Assembly (NCBI GenBank): GCA_028285345.1
Contig: JANQPT010000014.1
Location: 496,001-560,000 of the forward strand
Direction: 5' to 3'
DNA length: 64,000 bases
Source of the DNA: Planctomycetales bacterium
GTDB taxonomy: Bacteria > Planctomycetota > Planctomycetia > Planctomycetales > Planctomycetaceae
The notes under the pieces are model-generated. The model worked only from the letters and a program-made list of their open reading frames with translations, did no database searches and was not told the DNA's origin. How positions within the stretch are numbered: position 1 is the stretch's first letter; the number at the start of each line of letters is the position of its first letter. The translations under genes and the position numbers were made by a program. This document shows, piece after piece, positions 43,807-52,825 of this stretch.

Positions 43807-43821
43807 ATGAAAGAGAGATCC
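43737..43821 (+). promoter_or_regulatory. Tandem leader hairpins covering the first ribosome site
   Basis: Hairpin 1: GGGTTTTTCAG (43737-43747) with CTGAAAAAACCC (43753-43764). Hairpin 2: GGATCTCTTTC (43782-43792) with GAAAGAGAGATCC (43809-43821), which places the AGGAGAGG ribosome site in the loop and the ATG (43807) at its edge. A thermo- or osmo-sensitive translation switch would look like this; that is inference. Confidence 0.55.
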
Positions 43822-45009
43822 GCGGTATTGCCCGATAACGAAACGAGCGACGCGATACACCCGGTTGTTGAACACATCGCCGACCTACCCGACGCGCTGC
43901 TGCCGTTGCGCGAGGAGGTACTTGCCAATTTGGCAATGTTGGCGCAAATCCCCGCTCCGACCGGCGAGGAGGCGGCGCGCGTCCGGTATATTCTCGACCG
44001 TTTTGTTGCGACCGGCCTGCCGGAAGCGGGGGCGGACGAGAAGGGGAACGCGGTCGGTTTTTTGCCTGGAAAAACTGGACGGCGGACCGTGATGCTGGTC
44101 GCACATCTGGACACGTTGATTCCCAAAGAGGCCGACCACAACGTGTTCGTGCAGGCCGACCGGCTCGTCGGCGCAGGGGTGAGCGACAACTCCCTAGGCG
44201 TTGCCGTCATGTCGATGCTCCCCCGCTGTTTGGATGAACTGGGGATCCAGCTCGATTCGAATCTGCAGTTGATCGGCTCGGTCGGATCGCTGCAGCGCGG
44301 CGACCACGAAGGCCTGCGGTTTTTCCTGGACCATGCCCAACGAAAGATCGACTTCGGCTTGGTGCTGGAAGGGATCGAGTTGGGCCGGCTGAATACCTTC
44401 TCCATCGGCACCGTCCGTGCGGACATCGTATGCGATGTGCGTCCCGAACACGAGCGGGGTTACGGCGCCGACAGCGCGTTGATTGTGCTCAACCAAATCA
44501 TTAACCGCATCCTCAAAATCTCGATCCCAACGCGTCCGTTCACCAAAATCCGGTTAGGCCAAATCAAGGCCGGCGCCCTCTATAACATTGAGCCAAACCA
44601 CGGCGAATTGGGATTGGAAGTTGTCAGCGACTCCAACGAGATGATCGACCGCATCATCGGTGAGATTGAAGACATCGTGACCGAATCCTCCGCGCGTAAC
44701 GCGATCGACCTCAAACTCGATTGCTTTTTCCGGCGCGAGCCGGGAGGTATTCCGTTCGCGCACCCGCTGGTGAAGTGCGTCGTGAATGTGATGTCGCAAC
44801 TCCGTTTGCAGCCGGACCAGTCACATCGGCCGTCGGAGCTCTCCGAGTTTGTCGCGCACGGAATTCCGGCAGTGACGTTGGGCATCACCACCGGGGAAAC
44901 GCACATTCGTCGTCCCGATTTTGTGATGATTGATCCGATTCTCAAGGGCGTTGCGCAGATTATCGGCGTGTTGTTGGAAATCGACCGAGGAGCCTGTGAT
45001 GAACAATGA
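43807..45009 (+). CDS. M20-like metallopeptidase-fold protein
   Basis: A 400-residue M20/PepT-fold protein. First metal ligands are in LVAHLDTLIP (H and D), then GAGVSDNSLGVAVM, and the last histidine in ETHIRRPDF. Where M20 enzymes have an EE pair for catalysis, this protein has LQRGDHEGLRFF, with one glutamate only, so activity is uncertain. The insert domain is present. It is the first gene of a four-gene unit and overlaps the GpgS-like gene by 11 bases. Confidence 0.8.
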   Translation: MKERSAVLPDNETSDAIHPVVEHIADLPDALLPLREEVLANLAMLAQIPAPTGEEAARVRYILDRFVATGLPEAGADEKGNAVGFLPGKTGRRTVMLVAHLDTLIPKEADHNVFVQADRLVGAGVSDNSLGVAVMSMLPRCLDELGIQLDSNLQLIGSVGSLQRGDHEGLRFFLDHAQRKIDFGLVLEGIELGRLNTFSIGTVRADIVCDVRPEHERGYGADSALIVLNQIINRILKISIPTRPFTKIRLGQIKAGALYNIEPNHGELGLEVVSDSNEMIDRIIGEIEDIVTESSARNAIDLKLDCFFRREPGGIPFAHPLVKCVVNVMSQLRLQPDQSHRPSELSEFVAHGIPAVTLGITTGETHIRRPDFVMIDPILKGVAQIIGVLLEIDRGACDEQ

Positions 45010-45991
45010 GGCCTGGCTGGCCGAGAGGACCTTCCACCACTCCAACTTTTGGGACATCAAATGGCTGGTCGAAGAAAAACAGCGGCAAGGATTGACGATC
45101 TCGCTCTGCTTGCCGACATACAACGAGGAAAAGACGATCGGCAAAGAGATCGTGATCCTCAAATCGGAGCTTCGCGACCGGTATCCGTTATTGGATGAGA
45201 TTGCCGTCATCGATTCGGGCAGCAGCGACCGAACGCTGGAGATCGCCGCGAGTTTCGGCGCGGACACCTACCTCGCCGAGGAGCAACTGACCGAGTGCGG
45301 CAATCATCGCGGCAAAGGCGAGAATTTGTGGAAGGCGCTTTACTTGCTCAAGGGCGACATCATCGTCTACGTCGATTCCGACATCAACAACATTCATCCC
45401 CGGTTTGTGTACGGTTTGATCGGGCCGCTGATTAAGGATCCTGAGATTCACTATGTGAAGGCGTTCTACGACCGTCCGCTCGCATTCTCGGGTGGGCTCC
45501 GCCCAACCGGCGGGGGGCGCGTCACGGAGATTCTCACGCGCCCGATGTTCAGCTTGTTTTATCCAGAGTTGACGTCGATTCTGCAGCCGCTCTCCGGAGA
45601 GTACGCGGGGCGGCGCTCGATTCTCGAGCAAATCCCGTTTCCTGTGGGCTACGGCGTCGAAACGGCCATGCTGATCGATATCTACGAAAAGCTCGGCATG
45701 AGCGCATTCGCGCAGACCGACCTCGATACGCGCCACCACCGCAATCAAGAAACGATTGCGCTGGGCCGGATGTCATTCGGAATCCTGCGTACGATGTTCA
45801 ACCGGCTGACGCGCGCCCAGCGGGCTAATTTTCAGGAAGAACTGCCCAAAATCATGCGGCAATTCAACGTGCAGAACGGGGAGTTCGAACAGGTCGAGTA
45901 TTTCATTGAGGAAATCGAACGCCCGCCGATCATCGAGATCGACGCCTACATGCAGAAATTCCATCCGGAATTACAGGCAGCCGGTCCGTGA
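44999..45991 (+). CDS. gpgS: Glucosyl-3-phosphoglycerate synthase-like glycosyltransferase (GT81)
   Basis: A 330-residue GT-A enzyme. SLCLPTYNEEKTIG is the nucleotide site, DSD at 126-128 binds the metal, and the C-terminal GGGRVTEILTRPMFSLFYPELTSI and PLSGEYAGRR segments match GpgS. GpgS joins glucose from a nucleotide sugar to 3-phosphoglycerate, the first step to glucosylglycerate compatible solutes. ATG 44999 is preceded by GAGGAG and overlaps the previous gene; the longer frame to 44930 is not used. The next gene overlaps by 1-4 bases. Confidence 0.88.
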   Translation: MNNEAWLAERTFHHSNFWDIKWLVEEKQRQGLTISLCLPTYNEEKTIGKEIVILKSELRDRYPLLDEIAVIDSGSSDRTLEIAASFGADTYLAEEQLTECGNHRGKGENLWKALYLLKGDIIVYVDSDINNIHPRFVYGLIGPLIKDPEIHYVKAFYDRPLAFSGGLRPTGGGRVTEILTRPMFSLFYPELTSILQPLSGEYAGRRSILEQIPFPVGYGVETAMLIDIYEKLGMSAFAQTDLDTRHHRNQETIALGRMSFGILRTMFNRLTRAQRANFQEELPKIMRQFNVQNGEFEQVEYFIEEIERPPIIEIDAYMQKFHPELQAAGP

Positions 45992-47538
45992 TGAATGTGG
46001 CCATTGTGCATTACCACTTGAATCGCGGCGGGGTGAGTCGAGTCGTTGAAAATCAACTGGCCGCCCTGAACGCCGTCTCAGGCGGTTCCCGCGATGTCCG
46101 GGTCGCAATTCTCTACGGCGGGCGCGCCGACGGCTGGCCGGATGACCTCGGCGACAAGTTGCACAGCATTGACCTCTCACTGCACGCGATTCCGGAGCTA
46201 GACTACGACGACCGCCCGGTTGCACAACCGGTGCAGCTTGCGGCAAAGCTCAGTGCCGCCCTTGCCCACGTCGGTTTCATTCCGGAACAGTCGCTGATAC
46301 ATGCGCACAACCATAACTTGGGCAAGAATGCGTCTGTGCCAGGCGCCTTGATGCAGATGGCCGAAGACGGTTTTGCGCTGCTGTATCAGGTGCACGACTT
46401 CGCGGAGGATTTTCGTCCTCGCAACTATCGGTTATTGGCTGAATCGGTGGGCGAGGATCAAATCCTCGAGGTGCAGTTTCCGCAGGCGACTCACATTCAC
46501 TATGCCGTTCTCAGCCGCCGCGATGAAACCGTTTTGAAGTCCACGGGCGTTGACACACAACGGCTGCACTGGCTGCCGAATCCCGTCCCGGCACTTGGCC
46601 CGTTGCCTGATCGCAATGCGGCACGCGAAAAATTGGCCCGTACCTGTGGAATTCGCGTCGACCAACGCTATCTGCTATATCCTGTCCGCGGCATCCGGCG
46701 AAAGAATCTTGGTGAGCTGCTGCTGTGGGCGGCATTGGTCCCGGAGGGCACTCAGTTGGCCGTCACGTTGGCCCCGTTGAATCCCGCCGAACGCCCCTAT
46801 TATGACGCGTGGGAAAATCTTGCGCAGGAGTTGCAGCTGCCCTGCCGCTTCGACACCGGCGGAGAGGGCAAGTTGCAGTTCACCGAGAATCTAGCAGCGG
46901 CCGATCAGATCCTGACGACCAGCGTGGCCGAGGGATTTGGCATGGTGTTTCTCGAGGCGTGGCTAGCGGGCCGCGCACTGGCGGGACGTGATCTTCCGGA
47001 AATTACCGCCGATTTTCAGGAGGAGGGCCTCCGACTGGATCGGCTCTATTCCCGCTTGGATGTGCCGCTTGATTGGGTGGGCGAGCAAGACTTTCGCGCG
47101 GCCCTGGCTAAAGCGTATCAAGAAATCTTGCGGTCATACGCGCGACCACCCCTAGATCCGCAGAGTTTTGACGCGGCGTTTCGGGAAAAGTTGAACGGCG
47201 ATTGTCTCGATTTTGGCGACCTGAATGAACCGCTGCAGACACGCGTCATCCGCCGCGTCGCCGCCGACAAGTCCGCTCGGCGGAAAATACTGGAGTTGAA
47301 CCCCATACTGGCGAACTCCCTCGACGAGGACGGAGAGGATGCCGCTGAACTGATTCAGCAAAACGCGGCCGTGGTCGAGCGTCAGTACTCCGCGACCGCC
47401 AGCGGCAAACGCTTGCAGGACTTATATCAACGGGTACTGTCCAGCGCTCGGGGAGTAGTGACCGGTCCGCCCGATCGAGAAAATCGGCTATTGGAAAGTT
47501 TCCTCGATCTGCGCCGTTTTCGTCTGATCCGCTCGTAG
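45991..47538 (+). CDS. GT4-like glycosyltransferase of the glucosylglycerate operon
   Basis: A 516-residue GT-B protein. VAIVHYHLNRGGVSRVVENQL is the acceptor-domain start, LLYPVRGIRRKNLGELLLWA the beginning of the donor domain, and EGFGMVFLEAW the EX7E motif. It is larger than most GT4 enzymes because of a helical C-terminus (about 400-516). The ATG overlaps the GpgS-like stop (TGATG); a GTG at 45988 is also possible. It may extend glucosylglycerate with another sugar; donor and acceptor are not shown. Confidence 0.82.
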   Translation: MNVAIVHYHLNRGGVSRVVENQLAALNAVSGGSRDVRVAILYGGRADGWPDDLGDKLHSIDLSLHAIPELDYDDRPVAQPVQLAAKLSAALAHVGFIPEQSLIHAHNHNLGKNASVPGALMQMAEDGFALLYQVHDFAEDFRPRNYRLLAESVGEDQILEVQFPQATHIHYAVLSRRDETVLKSTGVDTQRLHWLPNPVPALGPLPDRNAAREKLARTCGIRVDQRYLLYPVRGIRRKNLGELLLWAALVPEGTQLAVTLAPLNPAERPYYDAWENLAQELQLPCRFDTGGEGKLQFTENLAAADQILTTSVAEGFGMVFLEAWLAGRALAGRDLPEITADFQEEGLRLDRLYSRLDVPLDWVGEQDFRAALAKAYQEILRSYARPPLDPQSFDAAFREKLNGDCLDFGDLNEPLQTRVIRRVAADKSARRKILELNPILANSLDEDGEDAAELIQQNAAVVERQYSATASGKRLQDLYQRVLSSARGVVTGPPDRENRLLESFLDLRRFRLIRS

Positions 47539-47596
47539 CGCCGCAGCGAGATTCCGATGCGACACGCGAGATCGATTCTGATACAAATCACTGATC

Positions 47597-48526
47597 ATGA
47601 GCCAGATGATCCGCGACGTCATTCGCCAAAACTCTCGACCGCTTCAACCGCTCAGCACGGATGAGCCAGCGCGGCTGGTCCCGCTGCCGGGGATCCGAGT
47701 CGTTCTGTTTGACATCTATGGAACACTGGTTATCAGCGGTTGCGGCGATATCGGCACATCAGCGATCGGCGACGACGATCAAGACTACGATCACAGTTTT
47801 TTTGATGCGTTATCCGCCGCCGAGATCGATCACCGCAGGGCTCCCGGCGTCGGCCGCGAACTGCTCACTGAGGCCATCTCGCAGCTGCACGCTGAGATGC
47901 GCAGTTCCGGAGTCGAATATCCTGAAGTGCATATTCCTGAAGTCTGGCAAATCGTCCTGAATCAATTGCAGCAGCGCGAAGTGGTAACGGCGGACTCGAT
48001 TTCACAAGAGCAGCTATTGAAACTCGCCGTTGAATATGAGGTTCGCCAAAACCCGGTTTGGCCGATGCCGGGCGCGCACGAGACGCTTGAGGCTCTGCGT
48101 CGCGGCGGCGTTGCACTTGGTCTAGTGAGCAACGCGCAATTCTTTACGCCGGAGCTGTTTCCCGCGCTGTTGGATCGCGACTTAGAGGAGTTGGGCTTCG
48201 ATTCGTCGTTGCTGCAGTATTCCTACATCCACCGCCGCGCCAAACCGGGCACCGACTTATATCGGCACGTCGCAGAGGAACTCGAACGCCGCGAAATATC
48301 GCCCGCCGAATCGCTCTTTGTCGGCAACGATCTGCTCAACGACGTGGCCGCTGCTGCGGCCGTTGGATTTCGGACGGCGCTGTTTGCCGGTGACGCACGC
48401 AGTCTGCGGCTCCGCACCGGTGATGCACGGGTCGCGGGGGTCGTTCCCGATATCGTCGTGAATGATCTCAGACAGTTACCGGAGTGCGTGTTGGACTCTG
48501 GTTCGGCTGCTAAAGATCAGCAGTGA
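47597..48526 (+). CDS. HAD-family phosphatase of the glucosylglycerate operon
   Basis: A 309-residue HAD hydrolase with an N-terminal extension. Motif I is DIYGTL (D39 nucleophile), motif II LVSNAQ, motif III lysine in RRAKPGTD, and motif IV GNDLLND. A cap of about 120 residues lies between motifs I and II. As last gene after a GpgS-like enzyme it is a good candidate for the phosphatase that removes the phosphate from glucosyl-3-phosphoglycerate or its extended form; classical GpgP belongs to another superfamily, so this is inference from context. Confidence 0.82.
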   Translation: MSQMIRDVIRQNSRPLQPLSTDEPARLVPLPGIRVVLFDIYGTLVISGCGDIGTSAIGDDDQDYDHSFFDALSAAEIDHRRAPGVGRELLTEAISQLHAEMRSSGVEYPEVHIPEVWQIVLNQLQQREVVTADSISQEQLLKLAVEYEVRQNPVWPMPGAHETLEALRRGGVALGLVSNAQFFTPELFPALLDRDLEELGFDSSLLQYSYIHRRAKPGTDLYRHVAEELERREISPAESLFVGNDLLNDVAAAAAVGFRTALFAGDARSLRLRTGDARVAGVVPDIVVNDLRQLPECVLDSGSAAKDQQ

Positions 48527-48604
48527 GCACCGCAGTCCGGTGCGACGTGGAGTCGGACGTTTGCATCCGGTCAGCAGGTCTGGGCAACCAACACGCGCGG
48601 CTGA

Positions 48605-49582
48605 TCAGTGGTCGCCGTCGTAATACGGTTCAACATGAACCACGACTTCGCGCACGGCGGGCCAGTCAGTTTGTATCTGCACGCGGACGTGCTGGGTGAT
48701 GCGATGCGCTTCGTCGACAGTTTGTTCCGGGTCGACTTCGATATCGATGTCCACGTGCGCATCGGGACCGGGACATTGCAGACGGACCTTTTCCACGCCG
48801 AGTACGCCCGGCACCTTCTCTGCGGAGCCTTTGACGCGGTCGAACCACTTCGAATCCGGCGCGCGATCCAGCAGTTGATGAACGTTTTCCCATACGGCAA
48901 CGGCGCCAAGGGCCAGCATAATTCCCGCCAGCAACATCGCGCTGAGATGGTCGATGTAGCCGCTGAACGCCGGAAACAACGAAGCGCAAAACAGCCCGGC
49001 GGCCGCCAGCAAGCTCGTGATGCCGTCAATGCGGTAGTGGTACGCCTCAGCGACGAGCGCGGTGCTGTTCTCGCGACGGCCGATCCGTACAATCATACGG
49101 CAGGTCAACTCGAAAACTGCGGCGGCCGCCAAGGGGATGACTGCCACCCACATTGAGACTTCGCCTGGTTCGGCTCGCGTGATGGCCGCCAAGAATTGCT
49201 GCACCATCAAACCGCCTCCCAGCAAGCAGATGAGCATTCCCAACTGCATGCCGGCCAGCGGTTCATAGCGGCCGTGCCCAAACGGGTGATCCTCATCGGG
49301 AGGGCGTTCCGCCAATTTGATCGCCATGATGATCGCCAAACTGGCCACGATGTCAGCAATCGACGCGATGGCGTCGACCAACAACACCGAATAACCGAAG
49401 ACCGCGAAGCCGGCGAGTTCCATCGCGATCACCGTCAGTCTGACGATGACCCCCGTCGTGGAGACACGAACCAGGCGCGAGGTCCGATTGGCCCGTGCCC
49501 GGTCGACAGTTTCGGGAAGTTCGACCGGCTGCGGAAATTCCTGTATCGGTTCGGTGGGATTCGAAGCATTCAGAGTGGTCAC
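48605..49582 (-). CDS. Cation diffusion facilitator transporter
   Basis: A 325-residue CDF protein with six membrane segments. The first metal site is in VDAIASIADIVAS, followed by the family loop DEDHPFGHGRYEPLA; the second half has EAYHYRIDGITSLLA (H and D of the transport site). The C-terminal cytoplasmic domain (VEKVRLQCPGPDAHVDIDIEVD) is the metal-sensing ferredoxin-like fold. It exports zinc, cobalt, iron or manganese in exchange for protons; the metal cannot be told. Confidence 0.92.
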   Translation of the reverse strand: MTTLNASNPTEPIQEFPQPVELPETVDRARANRTSRLVRVSTTGVIVRLTVIAMELAGFAVFGYSVLLVDAIASIADIVASLAIIMAIKLAERPPDEDHPFGHGRYEPLAGMQLGMLICLLGGGLMVQQFLAAITRAEPGEVSMWVAVIPLAAAAVFELTCRMIVRIGRRENSTALVAEAYHYRIDGITSLLAAAGLFCASLFPAFSGYIDHLSAMLLAGIMLALGAVAVWENVHQLLDRAPDSKWFDRVKGSAEKVPGVLGVEKVRLQCPGPDAHVDIDIEVDPEQTVDEAHRITQHVRVQIQTDWPAVREVVVHVEPYYDGDH

Positions 49583-49901
49583 GCGGGAGCCTGTCGTCGT
49601 CGTTCAATACAATCGGCGAAATTTCAGTTTGGTGAGTATGTCGCCCTCGCCCATGTTTTGACAACAGCGATCGAAGTTTTTGATGAGGCAAAACCTGTGG
49701 GGCGGTCGGGATCGGCTTCAGAGCCGCAACCGCGCTGACTGGGAGCTTGTTTTCAAGGCCGATGTGCTGAACGAAGTTCGATATCGACCCTGGACAACAG
49801 TGCCGATCGACTCTTACAATTAAGAACTGTACATCCATTTATCCCGCTTTTGTTTTCGCGCGGTTTCCGCGATTGCTGACGTTTTCCCATAAGTTGAGTT
49901 C
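49583..49901. other. Divergent intergenic region
   Basis: About 320 bases between the CDF and DAHP synthase genes. No gene, repeat or clear promoter is visible. A plus-strand frame at 49196-49738 is a shadow of the CDF gene. Confidence 0.4.
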
Positions 49902-50975
49902 ATGCCCGCTACACAAGATATCCACGTTCGAGAGACGGTTCCTCTCGTCTCGCCGGACGAAATGAAACGGCAGATCCCTGCCAGCGACGAGTCGGTGAAC
50001 TGCGTTCTGTCCAGTCGCCAAGCCATCGCCGATATTCTGACCGGCAACGATCGGCGATTGATGCTAATCGTCGGTCCCTGCTCGATCCACGACGAGAAGG
50101 CGGCACTTGAGTATGCCGAACGACTAGCCAAAGCGAAGAGCGAGTTGGAGGAGACGCTGTTGATCCTGATGCGGGTCTATTTCGAGAAGCCGCGTACCAC
50201 GGTGGGCTGGAAGGGTTTGATCAACGATCCAAATCTCGACGGCACATTCGAAATCGATCAAGGATTGCGGCGGGCTCGGACGTTGTTGTCAAAGATCACA
50301 GAGATGGGATTGCCGACCGCAACAGAGATGCTCGATCCAATTACTCCGCAGTACACGGCGGACTTGGTTTCGTGGGCATCGATCGGCGCACGGACGACCG
50401 AATCGCAAACGCACCGCCAAATGGCGAGCGGCCTGTCGATGCCGGTCGGCTACAAAAACGCAACCGACGGCAGTCCCTCGATCGCAATTCAGGCAATGCA
50501 ATCCGCACGGTCCCCTCACAGTTTCTTGGGGATCGACTCCAGAGGGCAAACCTGCATTGTGCATACGACGGGCAATCCGCTGGCACACTTAATCCTCCGC
50601 GGCGGCCGTTCCGGACCCAACTTTGAATCGGAACATGTTCATCGCGCCGCCCAAGCGCTGCAAGACGCCGGATTGGAGGCGAATATTGTCGTCGACTGCA
50701 GTCACGCCAACTCCAACAAAGAGCACCAGCAGCAAATCCCAGCATTTCGGGACGTGTTGCAACAGCGGATCGACGGCAACACGCACATTATCGGCATGAT
50801 GCTGGAGAGCAATCTGCACGCCGGCAATCAAAAGGTGGGTGATGATCCGCAGGCACTGCAATACGGTGTGTCGATCACTGATGCTTGCATCGATTGGGAC
50901 CAGACCGAGCAATTGCTGCGAGAAGCGCATGCCGCGATGAGCCAGGTGCAGGGGTTATCCCTGCCGTCCCCGTAG
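49902..50975 (+). CDS. aroF: 3-Deoxy-7-phosphoheptulonate synthase (class I)
   Basis: The first enzyme of the shikimate pathway, joining phosphoenolpyruvate and erythrose 4-phosphate. Diagnostic phrases: LMLIVGPCSIHDEKAALEYA, MRVYFEKPRTTVGWKGLINDP, PTATEMLDPITPQY, ARTTESQTHRQMASG and VDCSHANSNKEHQQQ. The length of 357 residues fits AroF/G/H. The isoform, and so the feedback inhibitor (Phe, Tyr or Trp), cannot be assigned safely. Confidence 0.95.
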   Translation: MPATQDIHVRETVPLVSPDEMKRQIPASDESVNCVLSSRQAIADILTGNDRRLMLIVGPCSIHDEKAALEYAERLAKAKSELEETLLILMRVYFEKPRTTVGWKGLINDPNLDGTFEIDQGLRRARTLLSKITEMGLPTATEMLDPITPQYTADLVSWASIGARTTESQTHRQMASGLSMPVGYKNATDGSPSIAIQAMQSARSPHSFLGIDSRGQTCIVHTTGNPLAHLILRGGRSGPNFESEHVHRAAQALQDAGLEANIVVDCSHANSNKEHQQQIPAFRDVLQQRIDGNTHIIGMMLESNLHAGNQKVGDDPQALQYGVSITDACIDWDQTEQLLREAHAAMSQVQGLSLPSP

Positions 50976-50981
50976 CGCCGA

Positions 50982-52271
50982 CTACGACAGCTCGGACCGG
51001 TAGAGAATCCGCCGCCAGATTCCCCAACCAAGCAGCATCAATCCACCGATCACGACCGCCGACAGTGTGAGCACGGAATTGCTGAGTGGGAATCGCCACG
51101 AATCTGATCGCGAATTTAATTCCGGTGCGGGCAATCGATTGGGGATATGTACGACCGGTGCGGACCTCTCCGGCGGCGCATCATCCTCTTGTTCGGGAGG
51201 TTTGTTCTCGACCGCCGGTATCGAGGGTTCGGGAAGAATCGCGCGTTGCATCGCCGCGTGCCGTGCGGCACGTCGGCGATCAATTGCGGAATCTTCTGTC
51301 GCGTGTCGTGTCTCAGCGGTTGGGGTTTGACCGGAAATCTGGTCAGTGTCGGAGTCTGCCGTGTCCCGGCTTTGAGCTACCTTTGACGCGACGCTCATGC
51401 CGAGCGAACGATTGGAAACACCGATCGGCTTTGTCGCCCGTGCATTGTCCCTCGGCTGATCGGAAGCCGGCCCGCGATCAGTCGGCGCGAACGGCTGCGG
51501 CATGAGCAGCGGCACTGACTGTTCAACATCCGGCATCGGCTCTCGCTGCTCGGAGGCTGCGAGCGCGGGCGCCGTCTCGTCCGTCGCCTCAGACTCTGCC
51601 GAGGTCTGTTCCGCGTCCAATTCGGCGAGAGCCTCGTCAAGCCCGCTCTCGGCGTCGGTCGGATTCTCTGCATCGGATGTTTCCGACTCTCCATCCTTTT
51701 CCGCAACGGGGGCATCTTCCTCCGAACCCCAATTCAAGAGCAGCATCGACAGCAGCTTCTGTCCGCGCGAGCGTCCCGTTCGACCGTCGGCCTCCGGTTC
51801 TTCGGGGTCATCCACCACTTCGCTTTGCTGTGCCGGGTCAATCTCCGCTTCTGGTTCCGTGACGTCGGCGACGGGTTGCTCCGCGTCCTTATTCCAGCGG
51901 AACAAACGTTTGAGCCGCTGCGGCAACTTGTTCTGCTGCTCCGGTGATGAGAGCGGCTGATTCGCGTCGGTGTCGATGACTTGCGTTCCCCCGACGAGTT
52001 CACCCGCCGTGGCGGGTTGCACATTTGCCGCGAAGTCCAGGCTTTCCGCGTCCTGCTCGACAGGCAATTGTGTCGCGGTGTTACTCAGCGTATCGAAGTC
52101 GGCATGATCGTCAGCTTGCGCGGCCGAATCAGGAGTCGGTTCGACGTGGTATTCGCCAGCCGGGAGCCGGGGTTCAATGGCCGGCGGTTTCGGCCGCCGT
52201 GCACAGCCGCCCGCGATGCAAACACAACCGACCAAGAACAGCAAACCGACGATATGCGTTCGCCGCATCAT
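50982..52271 (-). CDS. Acidic lipoprotein with C-terminal membrane anchor
   Basis: Starting at ATG 52271 the product has a lipoprotein leader (MRRTHIVGLLFLVGCVCIAGGC, lipobox IAGGC). The middle 350 residues are low complexity, rich in Glu, Ala, Asp, Ser and Pro, with no obvious fold. A C-terminal hydrophobic segment (VLTLSAVVIGGLMLLGWGIW) would span a membrane. A lipid-anchored head and a membrane-spanning tail suggest a tether between outer and inner membranes. The frame opens earlier (52364) but without a leader. It is convergent with aroF. Confidence 0.7.
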   Translation of the reverse strand: MMRRTHIVGLLFLVGCVCIAGGCARRPKPPAIEPRLPAGEYHVEPTPDSAAQADDHADFDTLSNTATQLPVEQDAESLDFAANVQPATAGELVGGTQVIDTDANQPLSSPEQQNKLPQRLKRLFRWNKDAEQPVADVTEPEAEIDPAQQSEVVDDPEEPEADGRTGRSRGQKLLSMLLLNWGSEEDAPVAEKDGESETSDAENPTDAESGLDEALAELDAEQTSAESEATDETAPALAASEQREPMPDVEQSVPLLMPQPFAPTDRGPASDQPRDNARATKPIGVSNRSLGMSVASKVAQSRDTADSDTDQISGQTPTAETRHATEDSAIDRRRAARHAAMQRAILPEPSIPAVENKPPEQEDDAPPERSAPVVHIPNRLPAPELNSRSDSWRFPLSNSVLTLSAVVIGGLMLLGWGIWRRILYRSELS

Positions 52272-52825
52272 GAATCCGCGACCTGATACCAGAATGAACT
52301 GCAACTTGGTGCCGCAAAATCGCTCTGCCATGAAATTCCGCATCGAAGTTCGCGGTACCGTCAATTCCTGACTCGTGCTTTTTCAAACTCAACAGCAGGG
52401 GTGCCACTGGGTCCGCCAGTGCTTCACAAATATCTGCGGCACTGAAACTTGCACTGGCAATGCCAGTGGCACACAACGCCAAAACTAAACCGTGACAAAC
52501 CACTAGGGTCAATGTCGTTCGCTGTTCGCAGACAGACCTTGGCTGAGATATCGAGCAGGGTTCTATGGAAACCGGGCGGGCGATGCAACACCGGTTTAAT
52601 CCGGTCGGTTTAAGAGACGGCACATCTCAATCGTGTGCGATCTGCCGTCAGATGTCGGGGGATCGGACGCTCTGTTGGAATCACCTCTTGGCCGGTCCCG
52701 CCAGCCCTGAATTGTTGGGGATATCCCGCGTCGCTATACTCAGTGATCCGGTTTCGAGATGAAACGCCGTCTCGAATGATTGGTACTTTTCGACTCTGAG
52801 ATCTCACGCACTCCTGCAGAATTTC
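52272..52825. other. Long intergenic region with repeat copy 4
   Basis: About 550 bases between divergent genes. Apart from the palindromic repeat at 52401-52472 no feature is recognisable, and the small frames present lack ribosome sites. Confidence 0.45.
52401..52472. repeat. Interspersed nested palindrome, copy 4
   Basis: Outer arms GTGCCACTGG (52401-52410) and CCAGTGGCAC (52463-52472) are perfect. Inner arms GCCAGTGC (52415-52422) and GCACTGGC (52451-52458) are also perfect. The outer arm shares GTGCCA/TGGCAC with copies 2 and 3. Confidence 0.85.
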
